In this document: positions 41,561-50,589 of the stretch, piece after piece
Layout of the letters: each line of letters begins with the position of its first letter
Numbering within the stretch: position 1 is the first letter of the stretch
Assembly: GCA_033765345.1 (NCBI GenBank)
Contig: JANRIC010000166.1
Span: 1 to 64,000 of the forward strand
Direction of reading: 5' to 3'
Source of the DNA: JANRIC01 sp033765345
Lineage (GTDB): Bacteria; Bacteroidota; Bacteroidia; Cytophagales; Microscillaceae
Length of the DNA: 64,000 bases
Program-made: the position numbers and the translations under genes
The notes under the pieces: model-generated
Told to the model about the DNA's origin: nothing
The model's input: the letters and a program-made list of their open reading frames with translations, nothing else
The model's database searches: none

Positions 41561-42955
41561 ATGCTCCAGGATTATAAAAATATATATTTTGTGGGTATCG
41601 GCGGCATAGGCATGAGTGCCCTTGCCCGCTGGTTTTTGAGGCATCAATTCCAGGTAGCCGGGTATGATCGCACCCCTAGTCCGCTGACGCACAGCCTGCA
41701 AGCCGAAGGGATGGACATCCATTATGAAGAAAATCTGACGCTTATTCCCCCGGATTTTCAGGTACATAACACACTGATTATTTTCACGCCGGCAGTACCC
41801 GAAAGCCACGCAGAACTATGCTATTTCAGGGAACACAACTTCGCCGTGAAAAAACGCGCCGAAGTATTGGGAATGCTCACCCAAGACCATTTTACCATCG
41901 CCGTAGCGGGTACACACGGCAAAACTACAACCTCCTCGATGATTGCACATATTTTGTACAACTCCCCGAAATCATGCACAGCTTTTTTAGGAGGAATTAT
42001 GCAGAATTACGACTCGAATCTACTTCTGAATCAACACAGTAAGGAGGAAACTTATATAGTAGCTGAAGCAGATGAGTACGACCGTTCTTTCCTGCATTTA
42101 AGCCCTAGCATGGCTGTAATCACCTCCACAGATGCCGATCATTTGGACATTTACGGCGATAAATCTCATGTTCATGCAGCATTTGTTGAATTTGCAAAAA
42201 AAATTCGCCAAAATGGTAGAATTTTTCTGAAAAAAGATTTAGCTTTAAAACATGATATTGGAAATGAGCCGATTACAATAGCCGAATACGCACTAAATGC
42301 CGAAGCCGAATACCAGGCCATCCATATCGAGATTAAAGACGGTGCATTCCATTTTGATGCGTTGTGTCAAGGTGAATTGATTGAAAACTTGGTTTTGTAT
42401 GTACCAGGCTATCACAATGTAGAAAATGCACTCGCAGCTATTGCAGTAAGTCACAGCCTAGGCATCAATGCCGGGCATATTCGAGAGTCATTAAAAACAT
42501 ATCAAGGGGTCAAAAGAAGATTTGAGTACATTCTTCGGGAAAATGGACGGATTTTTATAGATGATTACGCCCACCACCCAGAAGAAATCAAGGCTTTCCT
42601 AAATTCGGTCAGAGCCTTGTATCCTGATAAACAACTGACAGTTATTTTTCAGCCTCATTTGTTTTCCAGAACCCGAGACTTTGCCGATGAATTCGCCCAA
42701 AGTCTAAGTATGGCCGACCAACTTATGTTGCTTCCCATATATCCGGCTCGAGAATTGCCTTTAAAAGGTGTAACCTCGAAACTTATTCTCGATAAAGTAA
42801 GTATACAGAAAAAAGGCATTTTTACCAAAGAAACTTTGCTGGAAAGCCTAAAAAATGAAATTCCAGAGCTAGTGCTGACCATAGGTGCAGGAGATATTTC
42901 GGAAATGATATTGACAATCAAAAATATTTTACAAACGCCTAGCGCGTCCGTTTGA
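41561..42955 (+). CDS. murC: UDP-N-acetylmuramate--L-alanine ligase
   Basis: The 464-residue ligase has the UDP-binding GIGGIGMS (12-19), the ATP loop GTHGKTT (117-123) and the Mur-ligase signatures EADEYDRSF and FIDDYAHHPEEI. It adds L-Ala to UDP-MurNAc in the cytoplasmic phase of peptidoglycan synthesis. It starts a tight run murC-ftsQ-ftsA-ftsZ, with 4 bp to ftsQ. The usual upstream neighbours ftsW and murG are absent; a mobile element and AT repeats occupy that place, so the division cluster is broken here. Confidence 0.95.
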   Translation: MLQDYKNIYFVGIGGIGMSALARWFLRHQFQVAGYDRTPSPLTHSLQAEGMDIHYEENLTLIPPDFQVHNTLIIFTPAVPESHAELCYFREHNFAVKKRAEVLGMLTQDHFTIAVAGTHGKTTTSSMIAHILYNSPKSCTAFLGGIMQNYDSNLLLNQHSKEETYIVAEADEYDRSFLHLSPSMAVITSTDADHLDIYGDKSHVHAAFVEFAKKIRQNGRIFLKKDLALKHDIGNEPITIAEYALNAEAEYQAIHIEIKDGAFHFDALCQGELIENLVLYVPGYHNVENALAAIAVSHSLGINAGHIRESLKTYQGVKRRFEYILRENGRIFIDDYAHHPEEIKAFLNSVRALYPDKQLTVIFQPHLFSRTRDFADEFAQSLSMADQLMLLPIYPARELPLKGVTSKLILDKVSIQKKGIFTKETLLESLKNEIPELVLTIGAGDISEMILTIKNILQTPSASV

Positions 42956-42959
42956 AAAC

Positions 42960-43715
42960 ATGGCATCCAAAGGCAAAATAAAACTTAAAAAAAACGTAAA
43001 AATAACATTTGGAATCATCCTGGCTGTGATTGCAATTGCATTGGTAGAGTCAATCATCCAGGGTAGACACGTGGGAAATGTACAGATTACCATTAAAAAC
43101 TATGAAAATAATGCTTTCTTGGACTCTACCGAAATAAAAAGGCTATTGACGAAAAATAATACCGAAAAATTATCTAACTTTAGCTATCGAGATATATCCA
43201 TCAAAGGACTCGAGTCTAGAGTAAAAGCCAATTTATTTGTCCGAGAATGTGAAATAGCCCGAAATCTTCAGGGAGATTTGTTCGTGGATGTTACCTTAAA
43301 CCGACCTATTGCCCGGTATATGCGCAAAGGCAAACCCGACTTCTATCTGGATAGTCTGGGTAATAGAATGCCCACAGTGCAAAAATATACTGCAAAGGTT
43401 TTGCTCATAACTTCCAAGAAAAAAAATCTACCCGATTTTGAAGGAAAAAATAAAAACTTATTGATTTTACTCAACAAGATTGATCGAGATAAGTTCTTAA
43501 AAGCCCAAATTACCCAACTGGACATCAATCAATACGGTGAAATTACCATGTATCCGCAAATCGGTAGCCAGGTAATAGAATTTGGGAAATGCATCAATCT
43601 AAAAGATAAATTAAAAAGACTCAAAATATTTTATACAAAAATACTTCGTTTGAAAGGCTGGCAAGCTTATAACAAACTAAGCCTGAAGTACGATCATCAA
43701 ATAATTTGCGAATAA
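42960..43715 (+). CDS. ftsQ: cell division protein FtsQ/DivIB
   Basis: The 251-residue protein has a basic cytoplasmic N-terminus, one membrane helix (about residues 15-31) and a periplasmic POTRA-like plus beta domain. The HVGNVQITIKNYENNAFLD and VDVTLNRPIARYM stretches fit Bacteroidota FtsQ. It sits in the divisome linking early and late proteins. Identity rests mainly on position: 4 bp after murC and 2 bp before ftsA. Sequence divergence is normal for this family. Confidence 0.88.
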   Translation: MASKGKIKLKKNVKITFGIILAVIAIALVESIIQGRHVGNVQITIKNYENNAFLDSTEIKRLLTKNNTEKLSNFSYRDISIKGLESRVKANLFVRECEIARNLQGDLFVDVTLNRPIARYMRKGKPDFYLDSLGNRMPTVQKYTAKVLLITSKKKNLPDFEGKNKNLLILLNKIDRDKFLKAQITQLDINQYGEITMYPQIGSQVIEFGKCINLKDKLKRLKIFYTKILRLKGWQAYNKLSLKYDHQIICE

Positions 43716-43717
43716 AT

Positions 43718-45025
43718 ATGCAAAAAGAAAAAATCGTAGTTGGATTGGATATCGGGAGCACCAAAATTTGTGCCCTCGTCGGAAGAAAAGACAAATTCGG
43801 AAAGATAGAAATTCTTGGGATGGGCAAAGCCGAATCCCACGGCGTAATCCGTGGAGTAGTCACCAATATTGACAAAACCGTCAACGCTATTGCCGAAGCT
43901 ATTGAAGAAGCCGAAAAGCAATCCGGCATCGACATCCGCGTGGTCAATGTCGGTATCGCCGGGCAACATATCAAAAGTATTACCCAAAGAGGTAGCATCA
44001 ACCGCCATACAGATGATGAAATCACCATCGAGGATGTCAATCGCCTGACCAATGATATGTATCGAACCGTCACTCCTCCAGGAAGTGAAATCATCCACGT
44101 AATGCCGCAGGATTATACCGTAGATTTTGAAACAGGCATCAAAGAACCCGTCGGTATGTCAGGTGTGAGACTTGAAGCCGATTTTAATATCATCACAGCG
44201 CAAACCAGTGCCATCAAAAATATCAATCGTTGTGTCAAAAGAACCGGACTGGAAATCCAGAACCTAATCCTGGAACCCATCGCATCCAGTATGGCCGTAC
44301 TGACCGACGAAGAAAAAGAAGCCGGTATCGCTCTCGTAGATATTGGCGGAGGAACTACAGACGTGGCTGTGTTTTATGAAAATATCATCCGTCATACAGC
44401 CGTGATTCCTTTTGGAGGGCATATCATCACCTCTGATATCAAAGAGGGCTGCCGAATTATGGAGCATCAAGCCGAACGCCTCAAAATCAAATTTGGCAAA
44501 GCGATCGGCGATGAAGCCAGTGAAAATGAGTTTGTCTCTATCCCAGGGCTGAAAAACCGCCCCACCAAAGAGATCTCCATAAAAAACCTAGCCCGAATTA
44601 TTGAAGCCAGAATGCAGGAAATCATCGAGCTGGTACATAATGAATTGATCAAATCGGGATATGTAAATAAACTCGTGGGCGGAATCGTAATCACCGGCGG
44701 TGGCTCTCAGCTCAAACACTGCCAGAAATTATTCCAGTTTATGACTCAAATGGACACCCGCATCGGACACCCCAACGAATATCTGGGGCGCACCAAGGTT
44801 GAAATTGCCAAAAGCCCCATGTATGCCACTACCGTAGGTCTGGTACTCGCTGGTTTTAGAGCATTGGATGATCGCCACGACCGATATTTGCAAACTCAAA
44901 GCCAGGTAAAAAGCCTCAAAACTGAAAAACAGTCGGGAGGCAGCAGCTCGGATTTCTTCCGAAAAATTATTGAACGTACCAAGGGCTTATTGATTGATGA
45001 CTTTGACGACAACAACGAATACTAA
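43718..45025 (+). CDS. ftsA: cell division protein FtsA
   Basis: The ATG at 43718 gives MQKEKIVVGLDIGSTKICAL, the actin-fold phosphate-1 motif; an earlier TTG in ftsQ is rejected. ALVDIGGGTTDVAVF is phosphate-2 and GGIVITGGGSQLKH the adenosine loop. The C-terminus of about 30 residues (SSDFFRKIIERTKGLL) includes an amphipathic segment that should tether FtsZ to the membrane. It is 435 residues long, of normal size, and lies 38 bp before ftsZ. Confidence 0.96.
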   Translation: MQKEKIVVGLDIGSTKICALVGRKDKFGKIEILGMGKAESHGVIRGVVTNIDKTVNAIAEAIEEAEKQSGIDIRVVNVGIAGQHIKSITQRGSINRHTDDEITIEDVNRLTNDMYRTVTPPGSEIIHVMPQDYTVDFETGIKEPVGMSGVRLEADFNIITAQTSAIKNINRCVKRTGLEIQNLILEPIASSMAVLTDEEKEAGIALVDIGGGTTDVAVFYENIIRHTAVIPFGGHIITSDIKEGCRIMEHQAERLKIKFGKAIGDEASENEFVSIPGLKNRPTKEISIKNLARIIEARMQEIIELVHNELIKSGYVNKLVGGIVITGGGSQLKHCQKLFQFMTQMDTRIGHPNEYLGRTKVEIAKSPMYATTVGLVLAGFRALDDRHDRYLQTQSQVKSLKTEKQSGGSSSDFFRKIIERTKGLLIDDFDDNNEY

Positions 45026-45063
45026 TTTATAAAATATTTTTAAAACTCTGACTAGGCTCTTTT

Positions 45064-46536
45064 ATGGAAGATAAAAAATACGAATTTAATGTACCCACCA
45101 ACCCCAAATCCATCATCAAAGTAATCGGTGTCGGAGGGGGAGGAAGTAATGCAGTCAGCTATATGTACAATAAAGGTATCAAAGATGTAGAATTTATTGT
45201 GTGTAATACCGATGTACAAGCCCTCAACTTAAGCCCTGTACCCGCAAAACTACAAATCGGTGCCAACCTCACCGAAGGTCTCGGTGCAGGTGCCAACCCC
45301 GAGGTAGGTCGTGAAGCTGCCCTCGAAAGCAGAGAAGAAGTACGCGAATTACTCAGCCATTATACCAAAATGCTTTTTATTACAGCAGGTATGGGCGGAG
45401 GCACAGGTACCGGTGGTGCTCCAATTATTGCCGAAATCGCCCGTGAACTCGGCATCCTGACCGTAGCCATCGTCACCGCTCCTTTTACTTTCGAAGGAAA
45501 GAAAAAACGCAAATACGCCGAAGCAGGCGTGGCTGCCCTCAGAGAAACCTGTGACACCTTGCTTGTCATCTCCAATGATAAACTGCTCGAGATCTATGGC
45601 AACCTCAAAATGAGTGAAGCTTTTGCCCAAGCAGACAATATTTTGACAACTGCCGCCAAAGGTATTGCCGAACTGATCACGGTGCCTCAGTATGTCAACG
45701 TGGATTTTGAAGACGTAAAAACGGTCATGCGTAACTCCGGTGCGGCTGTCATGGGTTCTGCCAAAACCGAAGGGGAAAATCGTGCCCTCCGCGCTGCCCA
45801 AGAATCTCTCAACTCGCCTCTACTCAATAGCAAATCCATCCACGGAGCCAAAAAGATATTGCTTTCTATTATGTCAGGCGAGCGTTCTGAGCTTCAAATG
45901 GAAGAATTAACCATGATCACCGAATTCATTGAAGAGAAAGTGGGGGATGATGCCGATATGATCTTCGGTACAGGTATCGACGCTTCACTCGGTGATAGCA
46001 TTCAGGTAACGATCATCGCTACCGGATTTGAAGAAAATTTTAGTATGCTGTCAGAAAATGCAAATCAAAGCAGCAAAAAAATAAGCTCCTATGAAAAACC
46101 TGTACAAAAAATAGAACCCAAACAAATACAAGACGATAACCGCAATTTTGTGTTTGATGTGCATACCCCAAGCAGCAATTATACCGAAAAACCCAAAGAA
46201 AAGATTGTCTTTAATTTGGATGATGAGGTCGAGGGAGACGATGACTTATCTGATGAAGAGAAAGAAATCCTGAACCAAAAATCCGAACTCGACCTGAAAA
46301 AAGAGAAATTGAGTAAAATGGCCGATGAACGAATCAATAAACTCAAAAAACTCAGCAAAAGCCTGGATACACCCGAAGTCTTAAAAGAGAAAATTGAAGT
46401 GCCTGCTTATTTGCGAAGAAATGTAAAACTGGTTGATCCACCACACTCTTCCGAAAACAATATTTCTCGCTTTAAACTCAATGACGATAACCAAATTTTG
46501 GGAAATAATAAGTTCTTTACCGATAAACCCGACTGA
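45064..46536 (+). CDS. ftsZ: cell division protein FtsZ
   Basis: The 490-residue tubulin homologue has IGVGGGGSNAV near the N-terminus and the GTP signature GGGTGTG (111-117). The T7 loop region NVDFEDVKTVMRNSG completes the active site across subunits. After residue about 325 a long charged linker of about 165 residues follows, longer than in Escherichia coli but usual for Bacteroidota, with a final conserved stretch FLR-like VPAYLRRNVKL. It ends the dcw run. Confidence 0.97.
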   Translation: MEDKKYEFNVPTNPKSIIKVIGVGGGGSNAVSYMYNKGIKDVEFIVCNTDVQALNLSPVPAKLQIGANLTEGLGAGANPEVGREAALESREEVRELLSHYTKMLFITAGMGGGTGTGGAPIIAEIARELGILTVAIVTAPFTFEGKKKRKYAEAGVAALRETCDTLLVISNDKLLEIYGNLKMSEAFAQADNILTTAAKGIAELITVPQYVNVDFEDVKTVMRNSGAAVMGSAKTEGENRALRAAQESLNSPLLNSKSIHGAKKILLSIMSGERSELQMEELTMITEFIEEKVGDDADMIFGTGIDASLGDSIQVTIIATGFEENFSMLSENANQSSKKISSYEKPVQKIEPKQIQDDNRNFVFDVHTPSSNYTEKPKEKIVFNLDDEVEGDDDLSDEEKEILNQKSELDLKKEKLSKMADERINKLKKLSKSLDTPEVLKEKIEVPAYLRRNVKLVDPPHSSENNISRFKLNDDNQILGNNKFFTDKPD

Positions 46537-46578
46537 GTTTGTCTACATACCACCTTTTTGAAAGCCGCTCAGTATTGA

Positions 46579-46655
46579 GGTTCTTTATGACTTTACTTGA
46601 AGATCAATCTATACAAACGACTAGGTCACCTCGAGCGACCTAGTCGTTGCTTATC
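46579..46655. mobile_element. family C MITE-like element, one-ended copy
   Basis: The left end GGTTCTTTATGACTTTACTT and the following bases match the reverse complement of the right end of the 48072-48173 element. The other end is missing. Inside it a 12-bp perfect stem (AACGACTAGGTC at 46616-46627, complement at 46637-46648) could terminate ftsZ transcription. Confidence 0.8.
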
Positions 46656-46844
46656 TAAGCAATGCCCTAAAATCCTTATCATTCCAAAGCCATTCAAAGT
46701 CTATTACACATCGGCATCAAAAACAAAGATCTACCAGGCGTTTATCTGAATAAGTAGGAACAAAAAATAATTTTGGACTCCTTTGTAGCATTTTCCTTCC
46801 TTCCTTCGTCCTGGCATCAGAAGAATCCATAAGTTTTTAATACG

Positions 46845-47327
46845 ATGCTTAAATTGTCATACGCCTTGATTTTATTCGGTTTGGTACAATGCACCTCCAA
46901 ACTAGATATTAATCCTGAGAAAAATCCCGAAAATATCCCAAGTGATTATTTTGTATTTGGAAGAGTGGGTGGTTTCTGTGCAGCCCCTTGTGATCGGGTA
47001 TATAAGATTGAAAATGAGCAGCTTTTTCAAGACCTGAGCAACTGCCTAATGGCTACTAGTCCTTGCCCCAGTGATTTCAACAAACTGAGTCAGCAAGAGT
47101 ATGAATCTGTCAAAGACCTCAAAGCGGCTTTCCCAGGCGAGCTTTTCGGAAAAGAAGACAAAGAAAAATACTGCAAATCCTGCGCTTATGATGGGGTAGA
47201 TGTTTACGTCGAGTTTTATCATCAGGGACAAAAAAAGTTTTGGGTGATCAACCCCGACCAATCCAGTCCTCGAGTAAGGGCATTTGTCCGACTTGCTTTT
47301 GAAAAACTCCAGGCTTTGGAAGAGTAA
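46845..47327 (+). CDS. Cys-rich putative lipoprotein
   Basis: The 160-residue protein has a lipobox LVQC (Cys16). The mature part contains six further cysteines, in GGFCAAPCDRVYK, NCLMATSPCPSDF and YCKSCAYDGVDVYVEFYHQG, suggesting disulfides or metal binding. It resembles unnamed small lipoproteins of Bacteroidota; no function is assigned. It lies alone between the ftsZ spacer and a repeat-rich region. The start follows TTTTTAATACG with no clear ribosome site. Confidence 0.7.
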   Translation: MLKLSYALILFGLVQCTSKLDINPEKNPENIPSDYFVFGRVGGFCAAPCDRVYKIENEQLFQDLSNCLMATSPCPSDFNKLSQQEYESVKDLKAAFPGELFGKEDKEKYCKSCAYDGVDVYVEFYHQGQKKFWVINPDQSSPRVRAFVRLAFEKLQALEE

Positions 47328-47427
47328 ATTTGTTTTGTTTTATATTAATTTGCATCAAGCAGATTTTCGGGAAGTCTACGAAACTAGATTTTTATCCGGA
47401 GATTTGCTTTTTTAATTGTAAAAAAAA

Positions 47428-47616
47428 TTACTCTTCAGATTTTTTGAAGCCAAACAATGATAATAAAAACAAAATAAGGAAAAGTACAAACCCAAGGCCT
47501 GCGAATGTGATTCTCCAGGTCTCCTGATTTCCTATGAGTATCTGTACAAAGACATTCCCAGAGATCATTACTGCAATAAATAAAGGAAAATATTTGAAAA
47601 GTTTGTTTTGTCTCAT
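47428..47616 (-). CDS. small two-helix membrane protein
   Basis: This 62-residue protein has two hydrophobic segments (about residues 8-26 and 36-55) and a charged tail FGFKKSEE. It converges on the Cys-rich lipoprotein gene and starts 70 bp from a family A element. No family is recognised; the composition and clean topology support a real gene. Confidence 0.5.
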   Translation of the reverse strand: MRQNKLFKYFPLFIAVMISGNVFVQILIGNQETWRITFAGLGFVLFLILFLLSLFGFKKSEE

Positions 47617-47685
47617 GATTGTACAATTTATGATAAAATTTGGAAGAAAAAAAATTCAATTCAATCAATTTTAATATAACAAAAG

Positions 47686-47760
47686 GGTAGTATTAAAGAT
47701 ATAATGCTCAAATAATAAGTCGCCGCCCGGCTTGGTGTCTTCACCAAGCCTCTGTTGAGC
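47686..47760. mobile_element. family A MITE-like element, truncated copy 5
   Basis: The left end GGTAGTATTAAAGATATAAT and the hairpin GGCTTGGTG-TCTT-CACCAAGCC are present, but the right terminal repeat is unrecognisable. The hairpin half is duplicated downstream as part of the 209-bp tandem repeat. Confidence 0.85.
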
Positions 47761-48247
47761 GAAAATATAGTGCTAGAATTCTCTGAATACTTAACGATGC
47801 GCTAAAAACACGGGAGAACCGATTTTTTTCTCCGATTTTATTAAGAAAACATAAGAACTTGTTGATGCCTATTTGATATTTAAATGCAAAATCTCCTTCA
47901 AAACAGCTTGCACAAGGTGTTTATTATCTCGCCGCCCGGCTTGGTGTCTTCACCAAGCCTCTGTTGAGCGAAAATATAGTGCTAGAATTCTCTGAATACT
48001 TAACGATGCGCTAAAAACACGGGAGAACCGATTTTTTTCTCTGATTTTATTAAGAAAACATAAGAACTTGTGGCTCTTTATGAAATTACTTGAAACTTAT
48101 TTATTTACACACGAAGACTGGCAACGACATGTCGTTTGAATAGATTTATCTTCAAGTAAAATCATAAAGAACCGAACTTGTTGATGCCTATTTGATATTT
48201 AAATGCAAAATCTCCTTCAAAACTGCCTGCACGGTCTGCTTGCTATC
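47720..48247. repeat. 209-bp tandem duplication, second copy interrupted
   Basis: Copy 1 spans 47720-47928. Copy 2 runs 47929-48071, then a family C element, then 48182-48247. The first 143 bp differ at one base; the last 66 bp are more diverged. A third partial copy with AAAATCTCCTTCAAAAC begins at 48248. The region 47617-48378 otherwise holds no gene. Confidence 0.9.
48072..48173. mobile_element. family C MITE-like element, complete copy
   Basis: This 102-bp element has ends GGCTCTTTATGAAATTACTT and GGTTCTTTATGATTTTACTT (as inverted repeats, 20 of 23 matching over the full ends). It carries a 14-bp palindrome AACGACATGTCGTT inside (48123-48136). It is flanked by perfect 8-bp duplications GAACTTGT (48064-48071 and 48174-48181). 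The uninterrupted site is preserved at 47855-47869. The ends and 8-bp duplication resemble the ISL3 family. Confidence 0.92.
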
Positions 48248-48378
48248 TAAAATCTCCTTCAAAACACTTTGCACGAGGTACATCGTATAAAAAGCTCCAT
48301 GCAGAACCCTCAGCTCAGTTTATTAGGCAGAAAAAACGGATTTTTTTAGACCAGGTTGCTATACTTACCCAATCTTCA

Positions 48379-50190
48379 TCAAAGCATCTCCGGCAAAATC
48401 ACCTGCGAAGGATATTCCTCCGTATGGTAAATCTTCAAAACCGGAGCTTTTTCGGGGATCAAAGCAAAATAATCCTTGTCTGCCCCTGAAATAGACACCC
48501 TCAAGCGATGCCCCTTTCGAATCAAATAAGATACGGGCAAAAGGTCAAATTGTACTTCCATCACTTCGCTTGGCACTACGGGTTTTTTCTGGTTTTTGAG
48601 ATAAGACCGCACCAGTACGGCATCCTGATAGATGCCCTGCGTATCAAAAGCCTCCCGATGTATGAGCCGCAATTGCCCTTCGGTGACATAACGAGCCTTT
48701 CCTTGGGGGTTGATATCCTCGAGATAAACAAAGATATGGCCGTCTGTGGCATGGGTAGCAAGGTAGAATTTAACCCAGGGATGCCCCGTAATTTCTGTCT
48801 CCTTGTCAAAAGGCGGGCTTAGAAAATGAAGCAACTTCTCCGAGATTTTTTGCCAGTCTCGGTACAAACGGGGCGTTTTGAGGATGCCTGTCAGGGCGGT
48901 GTAGCGGGTGTATTTGCCCGTGCCGAAGCTGTAATCTACCTGATATGTAGTAAAAACCTCCTGAGAGGAATACTTGGTAGGCGATTCGGGGCTTAGTCCC
49001 TGAGAGGCTTGCAGATAATAAGGGATCTTTTGTGCGCCTGCGGGCGGCCAGGTATCAGATGTTTTCCAGCCTCCGCCCTGCATCGTGAAATAATGCACTG
49101 GTTTTTCTTCCAAAAGCCCATTTTCCGTTTCTTTCAAATAAAAATCAAAAAACTTCATCAGCTCTCCAGGGCGATCAAAAGCTGCCTTTTGTTGTATATC
49201 AATGTTGAACCTACCGCCGTGATCCCAGGGTCCGAGAATGAGCTTTTTATGGGGATGTTTGAGGCTTAAGAATCGTTTGATGGCGGCGTGTTGATAGGTG
49301 CCGTCCAGCCAGCCGCTCCAGCTATACACGGGTACTTGCGATGCATTAATTGCCTCCAGGTGCTGGTGCGGCGAAAAACTGTCCATTTTTTCACGGATGC
49401 CAGGGGAAAGTTCATCTCTAAAACTCAGCGTGCGGGCTTCTGCGGCAATATGGGTGTTTTGAAGGTGATCCTGAAGAGCTTGCGCCAGCTCTTCGGGATC
49501 ACCTGCCAGACTTACACTTTTAATCAAATGACGAAACCAGGAGGATTGCGCTGGTACTTTATTTCGGTCTAATTGCAGGTTGAGAATTTCCCAGTTTTCT
49601 ACAAACCATTGCAGAAATACCCCTCCCGGGAATACAATGTCATCATAGACATCAAACAATGAAAACATCGGAACACAAGCCTTCACATTCGGATGCTCGT
49701 TGCTAAGGAGAAACTCCGCCGAAGTACCCGAGTAGGAAATCCCGGTGCAGCCCACTTTTTGATTAGACCAGGGCTGTGCGATAATCCAGTCTACGATTTC
49801 AGCTCCATCGCTTACTTCTTTCTGCCACCAGGGAAACTTCCATTGGCCAAAAGATGCCCCCGTACCTCGTACATCGGCATTGATCCAGGCATAACCGCGC
49901 TGTACGAAATAAGTGCGAAGCTGATCTAAGACCCGAATATCTAAAGATTTGAAAAAGCCATTCAGTGGAAAAATGAACTCCATCCCTCGCCAGTAGCGAG
50001 TCTGATGGAGAATGGTAGGGATTCGGGTCTGAAGGTTTTTGGGAAGGTATAGATCAAGAGCCAGCTTTACGCCGTCTTGCATGTTCAAATAAAAACTCTT
50101 TTTTTGGAAACCAGGATGAGATTTTTGTGGAGGATAGGGTTTTGGGAACGTCAAGTTTTTGTCGGAGATTTGTTTTTGGGAATGTTGCAT
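48379..50190 (-). CDS. CocE/NonD family hydrolase
   Basis: The 603-residue alpha/beta hydrolase has MQDGVKLALDLYLP at the start of the fold, the oxyanion/Tyr region TRYWRG, INADVRGTGASFG, and the nucleophile in GISYSGTSAEF. LGPWDHGG carries the catalytic His region. The C-terminal beta-sandwich has VKFYLATHATDGHIFVYLEDI, as in X-Pro dipeptidyl peptidase/CocE enzymes. No signal peptide is seen. It hydrolyses esters or X-Pro peptides. A family A element lies just upstream of the start, so its promoter may be affected. Confidence 0.9.
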   Translation of the reverse strand: MQHSQKQISDKNLTFPKPYPPQKSHPGFQKKSFYLNMQDGVKLALDLYLPKNLQTRIPTILHQTRYWRGMEFIFPLNGFFKSLDIRVLDQLRTYFVQRGYAWINADVRGTGASFGQWKFPWWQKEVSDGAEIVDWIIAQPWSNQKVGCTGISYSGTSAEFLLSNEHPNVKACVPMFSLFDVYDDIVFPGGVFLQWFVENWEILNLQLDRNKVPAQSSWFRHLIKSVSLAGDPEELAQALQDHLQNTHIAAEARTLSFRDELSPGIREKMDSFSPHQHLEAINASQVPVYSWSGWLDGTYQHAAIKRFLSLKHPHKKLILGPWDHGGRFNIDIQQKAAFDRPGELMKFFDFYLKETENGLLEEKPVHYFTMQGGGWKTSDTWPPAGAQKIPYYLQASQGLSPESPTKYSSQEVFTTYQVDYSFGTGKYTRYTALTGILKTPRLYRDWQKISEKLLHFLSPPFDKETEITGHPWVKFYLATHATDGHIFVYLEDINPQGKARYVTEGQLRLIHREAFDTQGIYQDAVLVRSYLKNQKKPVVPSEVMEVQFDLLPVSYLIRKGHRLRVSISGADKDYFALIPEKAPVLKIYHTEEYPSQVILPEML

Positions 50191-50225
50191 GAAATTGTGC
50201 TTGGAATTTTATTATTTTTAGTTTT

Positions 50226-50325
50226 GGTATTATTAAAGATGTAATGCTCAAATAACAAGTCGCCGTGGGCTGTGCCTTCACAGCCCACTGTTTTGAACGA
50301 ACAGCATTACTTGTTTAACACTACC
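50226..50325. mobile_element. family A MITE-like element, copy 6
   Basis: This is a full 100-bp copy with hairpin GTGGGCTGTG-CCTT-CACAGCCCAC and the left end GGTATT instead of GGTAGT. No clear target duplication was found. It lies 35 bp upstream of the CocE-like start. Confidence 0.9.
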
Positions 50326-50357
50326 ATGGCTTATAGTGCGCTGAAAAATCTTTAATT

Positions 50358-50589
50358 GTTACTACTCAGTTTGTAAAAAAGAATAATATTTGCATATTTT
50401 TAAAAAAAAGAAAATTTATTTTTAAAATTTTGGGTTTAACAAAATATAATATGTTTGTGTAATAAGTAAGTTTACACAAACAAAATTATCCAGAAATTTT
50501 ATTATGATAAAATAAAAAAAATAAAAATTTTATATCTTAATAATATAAAAAACAAAATTAAATTCTAAAACAAGTACCTGAGTAGTAAC
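50358..50589. repeat. AT-rich segment bounded by perfect 12-bp inverted repeats
   Basis: GTTACTACTCAG at 50358-50369 and its complement at 50578-50589 enclose very AT-rich sequence. The interior has an additional hairpin GTTTGTGTAA / TTACACAAAC (50453-50481). No flanking duplication was seen. The whole spacer 50326-50947 has no gene. Confidence 0.55.

Noticed and set aside
46656..46844. A protein-like stretch in the spacer after ftsZ
   Set aside because: It is too short, has no start, and was not convincing in any frame.
1..48300. Possible CRISPR arrays suggested by direct repeats
   Set aside because: The repeats are either contiguous without spacers or dispersed elements with inverted ends; no cas gene is present.
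50054..50281. A short minus-strand frame similar to the one at 15654
   Set aside because: The two look alike only because both translate family A elements.
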